Assembly: GCA_943737045.1 (NCBI GenBank)
Contig: CALSFV010000256.1
Coordinates: 372,001 to 436,000 of the forward strand
Reading direction: 5' to 3'
DNA length: 64,000 nt
From: Parapristionchus giblindavisi
Lineage: Eukaryota; Nematoda; Chromadorea; Rhabditida; Diplogasteridae
Below the pieces are notes generated by a model. It saw nothing but the letters and a program-made list of their open reading frames with translations, did not search any database and was not told where the DNA came from. Below are positions 24,574-36,794 of the stretch, in pieces. A program made the position numbers and the translations under genes. Each line of letters begins with the position of its first letter. The first letter of the stretch is position 1.

Positions 24574-26377
24574 TCTTTGATCTTTGATCTCTGATCTCTG
24601 ATCCTTGATCTCTTTAATAACTCTCATACTCTTCTCATGTGCACATCGTAGTTGTGATATAATTATTGATGCTAAGCAAATAACGCCTGATTTTTTTATT
24701 ATTTAAAAAATATTAACCCCTTTACTTTCAAATTGTACTTTCGAATAGTTTGCATGTTTTCACTTTGTTTTTGATATACATTGTTTGTACTACTTTTACT
24801 TTACTCTACCTTTTTAAGTTCAAAAGTCACGAAAGGAAACGAAAAGCGAAAAAAGCTACTCGTTTTGCACACTTTCTCGCCTCTTTTTCATTTCTTTTAT
24901 TTTCGTAATTTTTGAACAGTGCACCCCCTATTAGTTGCTGCCTATCCATCGATCAATCAATAATCATAGATCTATCACTCAATATTTATCCATTCATGAT
25001 TGTTGTTTTTCCCATGATCAAATGTTGTATCACCTTATAGTCATGTCTCAGTTGCCCAAGGCATCATCTCTTCTCTTTCTAATCACAACACACAGTTGAC
25101 CTCACTCACACACATGCGCCCCATGACGATAGGATATTTGTAAATAGGCGGCTACCGTAACCCTCGTACACCACTGCGTGTATCAGTGGCCCTCATCGTG
25201 TGTGCTTTCTCTTATCTTTCTCTTATCTCTCTCCCTCCCTCTGCATCTCCTAAATTGGGAGGGAAAATGAAACTAAAACGTGTATATACATATGAGCCTT
25301 CCCCGACTATTCAATTCAATTCTCAGCGAACAATTTAGAATTTTCATTCATTTATTTATATTAAAAACACACCCGAGGCTAATTTGAAACTCTCCGTTCT
25401 GAAAAGCCTCCCTCGCACACAGAGAAAACGAGAGAGTGAGGCTAGATCGGAGAGTTTCAGCTTAGCTCGGGGTGTTTAACCCTGTTTTTTCTTTGTCTAA
25501 TTACCCTGATTCTTTCTACTCACTCTATCATAATACAATAACAACAATGATGCTCATTTCGTGATCGCTACGATTGGTTCGTGTATCTTTCTCTTTCTCA
25601 CTATGTCAATTGTTCATCCCTATCTCAATTTTCGTTCTATCGTTCACATTTAGTGTCTCTCCCTCTGCCTCTTCCTCTCCCTCTCCCTCTTGAATTGAAA
25701 TGATTGATTGCCAGTGAGAGGGACAGTTTGAGAAGAGAGAAGGAGAGGGAGAGAAAGTGTTTCTTCTTTCTACTCTCTATCTACCGATCACTCTTTCTCC
25801 CCCCGCTGATCTTTCAATACTCGAAACATTTTAACTACTCTCTCCCTCTCCTTTTCTCTCCTTCTCCCTCTCCCTCTCCCTATAACCTTTACCACTCTCA
25901 ACTATGCTCCTTGTTCATCCTTTTTTTGTGTGTATTGAACCGGTTCAGTCCAATTCCCACCCCGAAGGGCGACCGTATAATAAATGAGACATTTTCGTTC
26001 AATAAGAGTTTACATTATGGCATTGCTACAGTATGACGTGGATACAGTATATCAAATACAGTATACCAAGGTGGTGATGGTATCAGGGTTGTGCGTAAAA
26101 TGTTTTTCGTAAACCGTAATTTTACGACTTTTTCTTGTAAAAACCGTAAAACGAAAAATGCACATCCTTTATAGTATGGTATAAAAAAAGAAGAAAAAAA
26201 TTAGATACGGCATGTGGGTGGATATGGCCCTTTGAGAGTACTATACGGTAATGTGTATGTTCAGTGAATTTGTGTATTACGGTATACAAGTAGTAATCTG
26301 TTGTGTGTTGAGACGACGTTTACTACTCTCAGACTAGTGTATTCATCAATAGATGGCACTTTGCACGAGGCGCTCAT
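24574..26377. other. Intergenic region, ADAM to BAR-like gene
   Basis: Converging gene ends. It contains GATCTTTGATC units directly after the ADAM stop (24571-24610), a TTAA-flanked palindrome (25361-25479) and CTCTCC tracts (25655-25880). No exon was recognised. Confidence 0.6.
25361..25479. mobile_element. About 120-bp palindromic element in TTAA
   Basis: TTAA at both ends (25361-25364, 25476-25479). Arms acacccgag..gctaatttgaaactctccg and the inverse. Same family as copies at 28830, 35067, 43674, 47490, 48082 and 59774. Confidence 0.75.
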
Positions 26378-29300
26378 CTACTGTTGCTTCATCTTCTTGA
26401 GTTCGTCCACGGCACGCGATACGGTACTGTAGTTGGACGTGAAACGGTTCTCGTACATGCGGAGGAACTGAAGAGATCAAAGATCAAAAGGGGCGGAGTC
26501 AAGAAGAGCTTACATTGATGTAGTCGTACTGGTGAAGACGCTTCACATAAGGTAGATCAGTATAGGAGGTGTGCAGATGATTCGCGCACTCGTCGAATTC
26601 CTGAAAGGCGACGTTTAGCAGATGTAGGACCGAATACGGTAGACACACGACGGACCTGAATCGCCAACTGATACACGCACCCTTTCTTCTCTAGATCCTC
26701 GTTCGTCTTGGCGTGCTTGACCGCTTGACGGGCCTTAAATAAGTCAGTTCATGATAGATCGAGGGAGTGCGTTTATAGGTATACCGTACCTGGTCCATGT
26801 TCACACATAATTCTGTTAGTTTCTTCACATTTTCGTCTTGCTGTTCACGCTCTTTCTTCACATACAATTGGATACGATCCATCGCTTTCTGGACTAAAGA
26901 TCAAAGATCAAAGATCAAAGATCAAATTACAGTACTCACCATCTTTCATCATCTCCTTGTCACGTTCATTCATGTCGAACAGCATTCGTTCAACGCACTC
27001 GATGCCTTTCTGAAGATCAAAGATCAATCAGAGATCAAAGATCAAATATCAATCATAGATCAAAGATCAAAGATCACAAACCGATTTGTCCTGATCTGCC
27101 TCGTAATAGGTCAATCTCAGCTTGATCAGACTACTGCGGAGCTGCTCCGTGGGCGAATCTACAGCATTGTTGAGCGGTTCATCCTTGTATGGCTGCAATA
27201 TGTTGGACGTTGTGTCATTTGTCAAAAGTCGGCTACGGTATACCTGCACCAGGACAGTCATCGCATTGTACAGTTTGAGCAGTGCTCCGCGATACTCGTC
27301 AACCTCCTCCACCTATATGCACATGTCTCATGAATCTAGACATTTTGAATCTAATAAGGGATTTTTGAATCTTACTAGCAGAATTTTGAATCTATTAAGT
27401 CGATTTTCGAATCTAATTCTGTCATGTTAAGAGCTAATCACACTAGAATTAAATTCAAGACCAGTTGAGGTACGTAGAAATCAATCAATACATGCCATAG
27501 ATACCGTACCTCTTTGAGAAGGGCAGGAGTTACGGTAGTACGCTCTACAAGACCAACCTTCTCTGCGACCTAGATAACGAGAGATCAAAGATAAAAGATT
27601 TCGCAGAATACAATACCTTATGAAGTGTCTTGGAGATGAAACTCTTCTTCTTCAATTCTTTCTGAGCTTCGGCTTTGATCTAAATATGGACTTCATTTCA
27701 TTTATTTCGAGCACATGTAGAGATAGACGACTACAAAGACATAAAAGTTGCCCAAGTAGGGGTAGTATGGCGAACGTATTCGGGAAAATGCTAGCCTGTA
27801 CGACCATTTTCTACACATTTTTTCGTGAGCATATACTGTGATATACTTTTCAGGTGTATTAATATTTTAAATATTTTTGATAATAATTTTTATGGATGTC
27901 CAAATGTAGGTTAGCATGCACATGATCATGCTCGATCTGGCTTGACTGTCTCAGCTATCCACACCTCAATTCTTTCGCTTTTATCTTTAGACATGGAGAG
28001 AGGAGGAGAGAGATGAGAGCGAGATAGCGTGTGATCCACCAATTTTCCAACGAATTTCGAGAGGGAAAATAGAGATAAGAGGGAGAGTCGAGACGGTTGT
28101 ACTTTGTGACTCTAGGTGGCTTGCAAAGGTGCACCCCTAGCTAATTCGTCCGAGACAACTCGGGATGTTTTTAACATCCCGTGTTTATTTTAACACCCCG
28201 AGCTAATTCTTTCGGAGCCACTGTCGAATACAGTAGTGCCAGCTTCTCACTTCTCGCTCATTACACGTAAGGAATTAATTTCAACTCGAGGGGTAATGGT
28301 AAAAGAATATTTGGTAATTATAATTTAAGGAAAATTTTATGAGTGTATAGCTCATAAAACATCATGAGTATCATGAAAAATCGTAAATCATAATTATAAT
28401 TAGTATTAGTATCATAACTATAATTACAAATCATGTCTGACGAATTTTCTTTCGTTATCTCCTTTTCTCACACTTCAACAAAGGAACATTCACACAGTGA
28501 TTGAGCTGGATGAGATAGGGAGAGGTAGGGATAGATAAGGAGAGGGAGAGACGAAAAAAGGAGAGGCAGAGACTAATAAGGAGAGGTAGAGATGAATAAG
28601 GAGAGGGAGAGACGAATAAGGAGAGGGAGAGACGAAAAAGGAGAGGGAGAGACGAAAAAGGAGAGGGAGAGACGAAAAAGGAGAGGGGGAGACGAATAAG
28701 AAGAGGGAGGAGAAGTTGGGACATACATAGTTACCAATAAAGGGCATTGGTACTACGTATAAGTATAAATCATCACATGACGGAGAGAAGTTGCAGATAT
28801 ACTCCTAATTTGTGCTCAAGAAAGTAATAAAGGCACACCCTGAGCTAATTTTACTCTCCACTCTGGCAACGCTGACTTGTAGACAAAGAAAGCGAGAGGG
28901 CATTGCCAGAGCGGACAGTAAGATTAGTGGTGTGCCTTTCTGATGAGTCTTTCCGTTCAGTTTAACCTCTATTCGTACTTGCTCTATTTATGAATGATAA
29001 TTTTTATTTTATTTATATTTAAATATATTCAAATATAGGTAAGACCAAGTCCAGAGGCATTGATTATGAAGAACGTCTTCAATTGTGCTCATACCAAAAA
29101 TGTTAAGAGAAGAGATCGATAATTCAAGCTAAAAGTGTCCCTTGCATGTGTTCCAAGCAAGCCCAAACTCCCTAATCACTCCCTTCACAATGATTTTGTG
29201 CTTGATAAAGCTCTCGTATTGTACTGTACTGTATCGTAGATACGTGTGAAAATCATTGTTTCATGAAAGGTGTGAACGGATCAAGCCAATCAAATGATTT

Positions 29301-29799
29301 TTGAGCATTGGAACAATTTATTCATCGTGAAAGCAATGTTTTAATGACCTAATTTCTTTTGCCACAGTAGATGCAAAAGCTAGAAAAACAATGAAAAGAA
29401 AGAAAAAAATAAAGAAAATGCTCACGATCCCGTTGTTCGACCCGTTCAAATCCGTTTATGAAACAATGATTTTTATAATTATGATATAGACTAAAATACC
29501 TGTTCATTGACTGGTTTGTTCTGTTCAGCCATATCCACCGTCATCAACTCATCAGGCTTTTCGGTTCCCAAAGATCAAATGATTAATCATATGTATATCA
29601 AAGATCCTGGATCAGACAGGGATCAAAGATCAAAGATCATTCACAGATCAAATATCAAAGATCATTCAGAGATCAAAGATCAAAGATCATTCAGGGATGA
29701 AATATCAAAGATCATTCAGAGATCAAAGATCAAAGATCAAATATAACCTGTAGTTGTGCCTCCAGTGGTGGCAGCAGTCTTTTTAGGATCGGTAGACAT
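26378..29799 (-). CDS. Helical cytoplasmic protein, probable BAR domain (about 283 aa)
   Basis: Minus-strand exons 5' to 3': 29799-29748, about 29566-29500, 27679-27617, 27569-27510, 27312-27244, 27192-27082, 27009-26940, 26893-26790, 26733-26656, 26600-26514, 26467-26378 (stop). The protein starts MSTDPKKTAATTGG, then KAEAQKELKKKSFISKTLHK, VEEVDEYRGALLKLYNAMTV, IECVERMLFDMNERDKEMMK, LYVKKEREQQDENVKKL, and ends TVSRAVDELKKMKQQ. Seen: long charged amphipathic helices throughout, no signal peptide, no membrane span. Length and heptad-like pattern resemble BAR-domain proteins, which dimerise and bend membranes. The family call is inference. Exons from 27679 to 26378 are in frame with good splice sites. 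The start of the second exon has no clear AG, so residues 18-25 are uncertain. The intron 27680-29499 carries GATCAAAGATCA and GGAGAG repeats. Confidence 0.7.
27008..27076. repeat. GATCAAAGATCA repeat
   Basis: Repeats of gatcaaagatca with 'catagatcaaagatca' spacers, between two exons of the BAR-like gene. The same 7-mer (gatcaaa) recurs in many introns of the window. Confidence 0.8.
28538..28712. repeat. 20-bp tandem repeat, about nine units
   Basis: Unit aaggagagggagagacgaaa, with variants tagagatgaat and gagactaat, in the long intron of the BAR-like gene. Both-strand ORFs here only reflect the repeat. Confidence 0.85.
28830..28940. mobile_element. Palindromic TTAA-family element
   Basis: Arms aaggcacaccctgagctaat and inverse gtggtgtgcctt. 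The centre has ctctggcaacgct...cattgccagagcgga. The flanking TTAA is not intact in this copy. Confidence 0.7.
29568..29746. repeat. GATCAAAGATCATTCA tandem repeat
   Basis: About 180 bp of gatcaaagatca units, some joined by attcag/attcac, at the 3' end of intron 1 of the BAR-like gene (minus strand: tttgatctttgatc). The unit seems to have replaced a normal acceptor, since no AG is seen at the expected exon edge near 29566. Confidence 0.85.
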
Positions 29800-32699
29800 G
29801 GCGACCGCACACGAGGAAAACCGCAGCTATGAATGACCGAAAGACCAACATTTTCTGAATACTAATTTTGACTAGTGTGAGCGCTCATATTCCCTTTCAT
29901 TTTTTACCCTAGGCATAGCGGCCGAAACATAATAGTGCAGATAATTAGCCAACCTATATATTTTTTTAAAATTTTACGTGTATGCAAACTTGTACATCAA
30001 CTAACATTATTAATTTAGTATTCCAAACTTTACATATTGTGCCTTAGTTCATTCGATTATTGTAATTTAATTTATTTATTTAGATAATTTAATTTAATTA
30101 ATTTAATTAATTTATGAAAGACCCCTGCCATGACTCATCACACCGCCAAGGTGATAAACTTTATTATTATTAATTGTGTGTTTCGATTCTCTCACTTATA
30201 TCTCATGTTGATGTCACATTCATTTCACCGTTCGATAAATTAAATTATTTGCAGTTTTTATTTGCATTGAACAAAAGGTAGGACCCGAATGGTCCGCTCA
30301 GCCAGAGTACAACAGAACAGAATGATATTCAGAAACTACAGTAATCCTTTCACGTGACTACCTTGCGGGACAGTGAGCCGTTGTGAAGAGTACATCATTT
30401 TATAGTCAGACTTGTAGAGAACGTATCATAATCTCCTAAATATCGTAATTTCACAACTTTATTTATTTATTTATTAATCAAATATATATTCTGTCATATT
30501 ACTGGCTAAAGATGAAGAAGTGAGATAGATTTCCGTCGTGTATGAACGATTTCGGTATTTGACCAAGTTTGCATCGTGCGTCCTTGGTGATAGGCTGATA
30601 AAGAGATGGATTGATTCATGAATCATAGCAAAAACATTGGGTAGATCAATCGATTTTCTGGCTAATTTACGTCATTTCCGGCCTATTTAAACGCGGACAG
30701 TCCCTGTAATTGGGGACAAATATCGATTGTTTATATGACGAGGCCAGTGGTGTGTGCATGAGTGTGTGTGTGTGTAATAAAGAGGCTGTATTGATCAGGT
30801 TTGTAGCCTTGAGCAAGGACGTAAGATTGGCCGGGCTGCTTGACAGTTTGCGGACGCTGTGTAGCAGCCCCTGTACACTAACAGAAAGGGCTGTTTTGCA
30901 GTCTGTCGGAGATACAAGCCAGATGGCGCCCAAACACACACAAGCAGCCACTCTTTGCGATGACGTGGCCTTGGTTGAACCGTAAGGAAGTAGGGGAGGA
31001 AGTAAGGAGAACTGTTGGGGCAGCTACGCAGTTGGTACGGTGGAAATGGGGCTGCTATACAGTTGGTACGATGGAGCTGCGACAGATTCGAGTGTCGCGA
31101 ACAGTGCGAGGAAGATGAGCGAGTGGCGTCGCTTGAATGAATGATAAAGAGAGAATGAAGGAAGGGAGGGGATGGAGAGAGGGTAGCTCCCTCACTCCTT
31201 TGTTCGTCTATACCCTCTTGATGTCTTGTATAGAAAGATTCTCTCTTCTTCTCCATCTTCCCCCTTCTTCTTCTTCTTCTTCTTCTTCTTCTTCTTCCCC
31301 CCTTCCCCTCATTCCCCCCTTCTTCATTCACATTCACTCTCATTCCCTACACAATCCTCCTTCCCCCTCCAATCGATGGAGTCTCTCTCACCACTCGTCT
31401 TTCTCTGTCCGCCCTCTCGCTCTCCCATACTCTCTCATCCATTCACTCTAACCACTCTCTCCGTCTGCACACTCTCTCATCTCACTCTAGCCGTGCATGC
31501 TCTCTTCAATGGGCCTTGTCCCTCATCAAGGCCGGTTCTCCTCCCCCTTTCTGTGTCCCTACACACAGGGGACACTCACTCCGACTCTCACTCACTCCCT
31601 TCTTCTCTTTCTATCCTTCTTCCCCTCAACCCTCTCCACCCCTTTCTCCTCTCTTTATGAGATGGGAAGAGAGAGTATGCGTATGCCTTCCCTTTCCCTT
31701 CTACACTGTTCTATCTCGCTCGTTGCTCTGGCCTAGGAAGAGATGAGGCTCTCTCCCTACTCTCTCTCCTTCCATCCTTTCTCCTCCTCTCCCCTCTTTT
31801 CCCTCGCAGCTCCCTCGCAACCTACCCTCTCCCTCTCTCTCCTTCTCTACTCTCATCTTTGACTTCCTCCTTGAAGATGGAGAGAGAGAGAGAGAGAAAG
31901 ACGGAGAAACTCACCCTTAGGTGCCAAAGAGTTAAACAGTTAAGAGTCATTAGCATATTATCAATGAAAACTAATTTGGATCTATGGGGTTTTTTGTTAC
32001 TTGAGCTCTTTTATTGTAACTAGTAGGCCTTCTTAGCAACAAGGAAGCAACGATTAGGTTGGTGTATTGTAAAGGATACGGTAGGGGCTATATAGGAGAT
32101 GGCGACCATGCGTTTTTGACGCCGACCAGACTGCTATCAATCAATATAGGCGATACAGCGCGGTATAAGCTTGGTATTGCGAACAAAACTGCACGACCAG
32201 TTTCGATGGAACATCATTATTTTAGTGAAATAGAAATTGAAAATTTACGAAACATAAAAAAAGATTCGTAACTTTTTCAATCCTGTAACATTTTTGATTA
32301 CGGTAATTATTTATGCATCTTGCGTCTTGCTGCGACCGTCCTGCCGGATCTAGGTATACTGTAGTTTGCTCAATCGATGTGCGTTTATTGCGTTCAAAAT
32401 CGTAATCGGTATTGTTTTGGCGTTTATAGTCGTGTTCTGTGCATGGCACAGTGTAGGCCATAGCCAGAGGGGCAAGCTAGCGTCCCTACTCCAAGTTGTA
32501 TCTGCGCTACAATTGCTCTCAAGCCTACTCTTGTCCTCTTCTCGATCACATTTCTTTATTTTTCCCTCTTCTATCTCGATTTGCACATGTTCACATGCAA
32601 TTAATGCGAGTTTCTTTGTCATCTTTCTTGTAGTACTCTATCATCTTATGCTCTTCTTCAGAATACAATTATCACCATCGCAATTGGCTCGTCGTCACC
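29800..32699. other. Divergent intergenic region, no gene recognised
   Basis: About 2.9 kb between the start of the BAR-like gene (minus) and the repeat-protein gene (plus). It should hold both promoters. It contains AT-rich stretches (30060-30115), a (CTT)n run at 31265-31297 and CT-rich blocks to 31860. ORFs of 70-180 codons show no recognisable domain. Confidence 0.5.
32646..32662 (+). promoter_or_regulatory. Possible trans-splice acceptor
   Basis: The sequence ttatgctcttcttcag ends about 38 bases before the ATG at 32700, with no matching upstream coding exon. A pyrimidine-rich acceptor just before a start codon is what a nematode spliced-leader site looks like. Inference only. Confidence 0.35.
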
Positions 32700-35600
32700 A
32701 TGAATCAGAATCTGCCGTATTCGTACGGTGCGGATCCGCGCGGCACCTCAACCGGACAGCAGAGTGCTTCTAGTCTGGCGTTCCATCCGACCTTCCATCA
32801 ACCGAGCACCTACACCACCGGCACGACACCCTTCTCCCATGGCACAACCAGCTTCATACCCGGAACTAGCGATTACAAGGTATTATTTAATTTTATTATT
32901 ATTATTAATATTTAAAATAAATATTTTTTGTAATTCAAACAATATGATGATTCATTGAACAAAGATGACACATGACAGTCTTTGAAAACTCGTAAAGCCA
33001 ACAATTCGTTCGTTTATTTCTTCCTCTCATCCCCCCTTCTACTGTTCTGTATCACTTTTCGTCTTACTGTGATATGGTTCTCGTCTCATTCTTCTCCGTC
33101 TTTCCCTCTCTATCTCTCCCTCTCCCCTCTCTATCTCTCCCTCTCTCTCAACATTGAAAGGAGATAGATAGAATGGGTGGAGTGCATAGGGAGAGGGAGA
33201 GACGAAGGGAGAAAGATTTGTTTGCGAGTGAAGAGAAGAAGAAGAAGACGAAGGGGGAGGAGGCAGAGAGAGAGAGCGAAGGCCAATGAGAGAAGAGATG
33301 AGTGGAAAGGGGGAATAAGAGAAGAGAAGAGGAACGAATAGATGGGAGATAGATATAGATGAATAAAGAGAGATAGACACATACTCTTCATTAGCTTGTC
33401 TATTTCGCCTAATTCTCCTCTTCTTTTTGTAAAACGAATATTAATAATAATAATAATATTATTAATAATAACAGGGATAGAGAGGAAGATATGGGATAGA
33501 GGTCACTGCGGGCTAGATCTGGCCTGGGTCGACCTCTAGAGGGAAGAAGGGAACAAGAGGCCAGATGGAGACCTGGGAGAGGGGATAGAGAAAGGGAGAG
33601 GACGAGAGGTAGAGGCCGAGAGATATAAAGGTAGAGGGCGAGATAGAGGTAGAAGGGAAGAGAGATCGTCATGACGACAGTGAAGAATTTTCGTGTTATT
33701 GGAGAGTGCTGCCGAATTGGAAGTAGGGGAAGATAGATATGAACATACATTTTTGGTGTCCTAATAGAATCTTTTTTATATAATGGCTAGATTTTCGAAA
33801 TACGATTGGTCGACTTAGAAAAAATTGTTATTTTTGCTTAAATTGGAAAATTTCGCCTAAAAATGAGCCCAACATACTGGTCGATCCTGAAAGTTACACT
33901 TATATACTGGGTAGACGCTAGATGATGATATTATAAGGGTATGAAAATGCATATGAATATGAACCGTTTTTGGCGCGCTATTTTCATTGCTCCCCCAATG
34001 GTACGAATGATATGGGAGAGACGAAAAAGGAGAGGGAGAGGGTATAGATTAAAACGGGGAGAGAGGAAGAGTGAGTGTAGTGCAATGGACAGACAGATGG
34101 ATAATTTAGAGAAGGAGAGGGAGAGGGAGAAGATTATTATGAAACGATTTGACAGAATAGAGTAGTATGATGGAGAGGATAATGGAGTAGCGAGGAATGT
34201 AATGGAAATGTTACAAAGCAGTGGAACATGTAATAATTTAAATAATAAAGCAATAAATAATAATAATAATAATGTAATCATAATAAAAAATATCAATGAC
34301 AATTTCATGAATACTATCAGTGGTAAATGGTGTGTCCGATTCGAGGATACGGGGAATGAATCAATCGATAATTCAATCAATAACCAATCAATCAATAATT
34401 CAGATGCCAACGATCGCAACGTCTCAACCACAATCGATGAGGTTGAACACGAATGTGGAATCGGATGATCGTCGTATCGCTGCCCTTCTTGACTCGTACT
34501 TTATCGATACTCCATCGGCTAGTTGGAATCAGTCCGGAGGAAATCAGACTACCATTGGACAACAAGCACAACAGGTACTGTACATCATCTTCATGAGAGG
34601 GGCACTGTAGCTGATGTACTGTAATGATTAGTTTCAGTTTGGGGTTACCTGGTCGTGGTGTAAGATAGGCTATATATTGGATGCGTAGGTCTTTCGAACG
34701 GATAGTTGAGTGCAGTACTGAATCGATCGATAAAGTAAAACTATTGATGGTGATATTGATTAATGGACAATATTGCTTGATGATCAATATTGATTGATGA
34801 TATGTGTATTCAGAGAATGCAAGGGACGTCATCGTCGACAGCTTATTCGTCAACGCCCGGATCGCTCTCAGTGACGACGAAAGGAGCCGCGAAGATGATG
34901 ACACCGGAGAAGCGCGACAAGGAGCGCATCAAGCGGCTCAAGCAAGCGGAAGCTGCGCGTTTGCGGTGTGTCCACTTATTCCCCCCTGTATTCACTCTCT
35001 GGCGTTTCAAAACTTGAAGTGTACTTCTATGTTCGCTTGAAGTAGACTTTAAGTCTGCTTAAAGTTTTAAGACACACTGAGGTAATTTGAAACTCTCCGC
35101 TCTGGCAATGCTCTTTCGCAGACAATAAAAAGAGAGAGCGCGAGGTTCGATAGAGTGGATAGATTCAGATTAGGTCATGTGTGCATTTTAATTCAAGAAG
35201 AACAAGTTTTGAAATAGCGGAGTAGTAGCAACCCCATCGATGATTATTGGTCGTATATTAGTGCTTATAACAGATACCATCGACTGACTCCCGATCAGAA
35301 GAAAGACTTGAATATGAAGAGAACGATTGCACAGAAGAGGAAGAGACAACGAGAGAAGGAGCTCGAGGAGCTTGAAGCCATCCTCAGACAGAGCAATGAT
35401 ATTCAGGTACTGTATCCTACTCGATTACGGTATCTGATTACGGTATCTACGGTATTTTCTGCGTTCAGGAGGACCCCGAAGTGACGGATCAGCTGCGTGA
35501 GCGTCGTATGCGCGCCAAGTGGGCAGAGGCCGCGCGTGCCCGATACCAGAGAATGTCGTCCGAGGTACGGTATACTACAGTATCTATGTCTATATATGTT

Positions 35601-36719
35601 TGTTTGTCTTGTTTTGTGTGATATTTGGCCTCCCGAATGGAACTGGGGGAGGGACGCAGGGAGGATACGGTAGTGATGGCATATATCGATCGATACCAGA
35701 TGATTATTTATTGATCTCTGCTCTGATCTACCTCTTCTTCTTCATCTACTTGTAATAATACAATTTGTCACGCCGCTACTACTATACTCACTCACTATCT
35801 CTCCACATCTATATATTATTGATCTACTCATATTATTGATTGATTATGATTTATCGATCTCTATTCTCGCTCTATCATCTCTCACGTCTGTCTGGCGGTG
35901 TGTGGTGTAGGGTGCAGGAGTCGGGGAGTACGGTAGGTGTAGGATAGGATAGGTCGGAGTTGGTATTAGGGTACACCGCAAATTCGCTTGATATTACTTT
36001 TTTTCAATGTTTTCTTCTTCTAATGCTTTATGTGCTTTCGTAGTGTAACTAGGCGCCTTTTCACCATTTTAATTTCACCCATTTTTGACTATTAGGATTT
36101 CCCGAGCGGATTGGACCCAGTGCATAGGGGGTGGGTTTATAGATAAGCCATGAATATATATTTTTCCCCAATTATTGTTTTTCCAGTGTGTGTAGTAGAA
36201 TAGAACAAATAGTGTAGTCATAGAGAGATGGTGAGTGGTGTAGATTACTATAATAGAGTCAGATAGATAGATATAGATAGATAGTCTTGTATAGGTAGAC
36301 AGAGATGGTGAGTGAGTGGTGTAGATTACTCTAGTAGAGAAGATGAAGAAGAAGAAGATGAAGATATAGATAAGAGGAGGAGAAGATGGCTAATGCTGTT
36401 ATTCCTCTCCTACCTCCTCGTCATGCCCCCTCCCTCTCCAATTCCTCCCCTCTCCCCTCTCCCCCTCTCCATCTCCCCCTCCAATTCCCTCTCTCCCTCT
36501 CCTTCCCTCTCCATTCCCCCCCCCCTCTACCCTCCCCTCTCTCCTCTCCCTTCTCATTCAAATCACCCCCCCCCCCTCTCCATCTTTCCATATCCCCTCT
36601 CTACTCTCATGTACCCCTTCTCTTCCCCCATTTCCCCCACCGTCTCTTATTTTGCTCGTCTCCCCTCCCGTCCTCTCAGTTCTGTTGTTGTTTTCATTCA
36701 TTCCCCCCCCCCCCTTTCG

Positions 36720-36794
<75 letters not shown>

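Noticed and set aside
30667..32461. Several 70-180 codon ORFs between the BAR-like gene and gene A
   Set aside because: No domain, no consistent splice structure, and partly low-complexity CT/CTT sequence.
34392..34904. 170-codon minus-strand ORF
   Set aside because: It overlaps two plus-strand exons of gene A that fit splice sites and the repeat-protein reading; it is a shadow.
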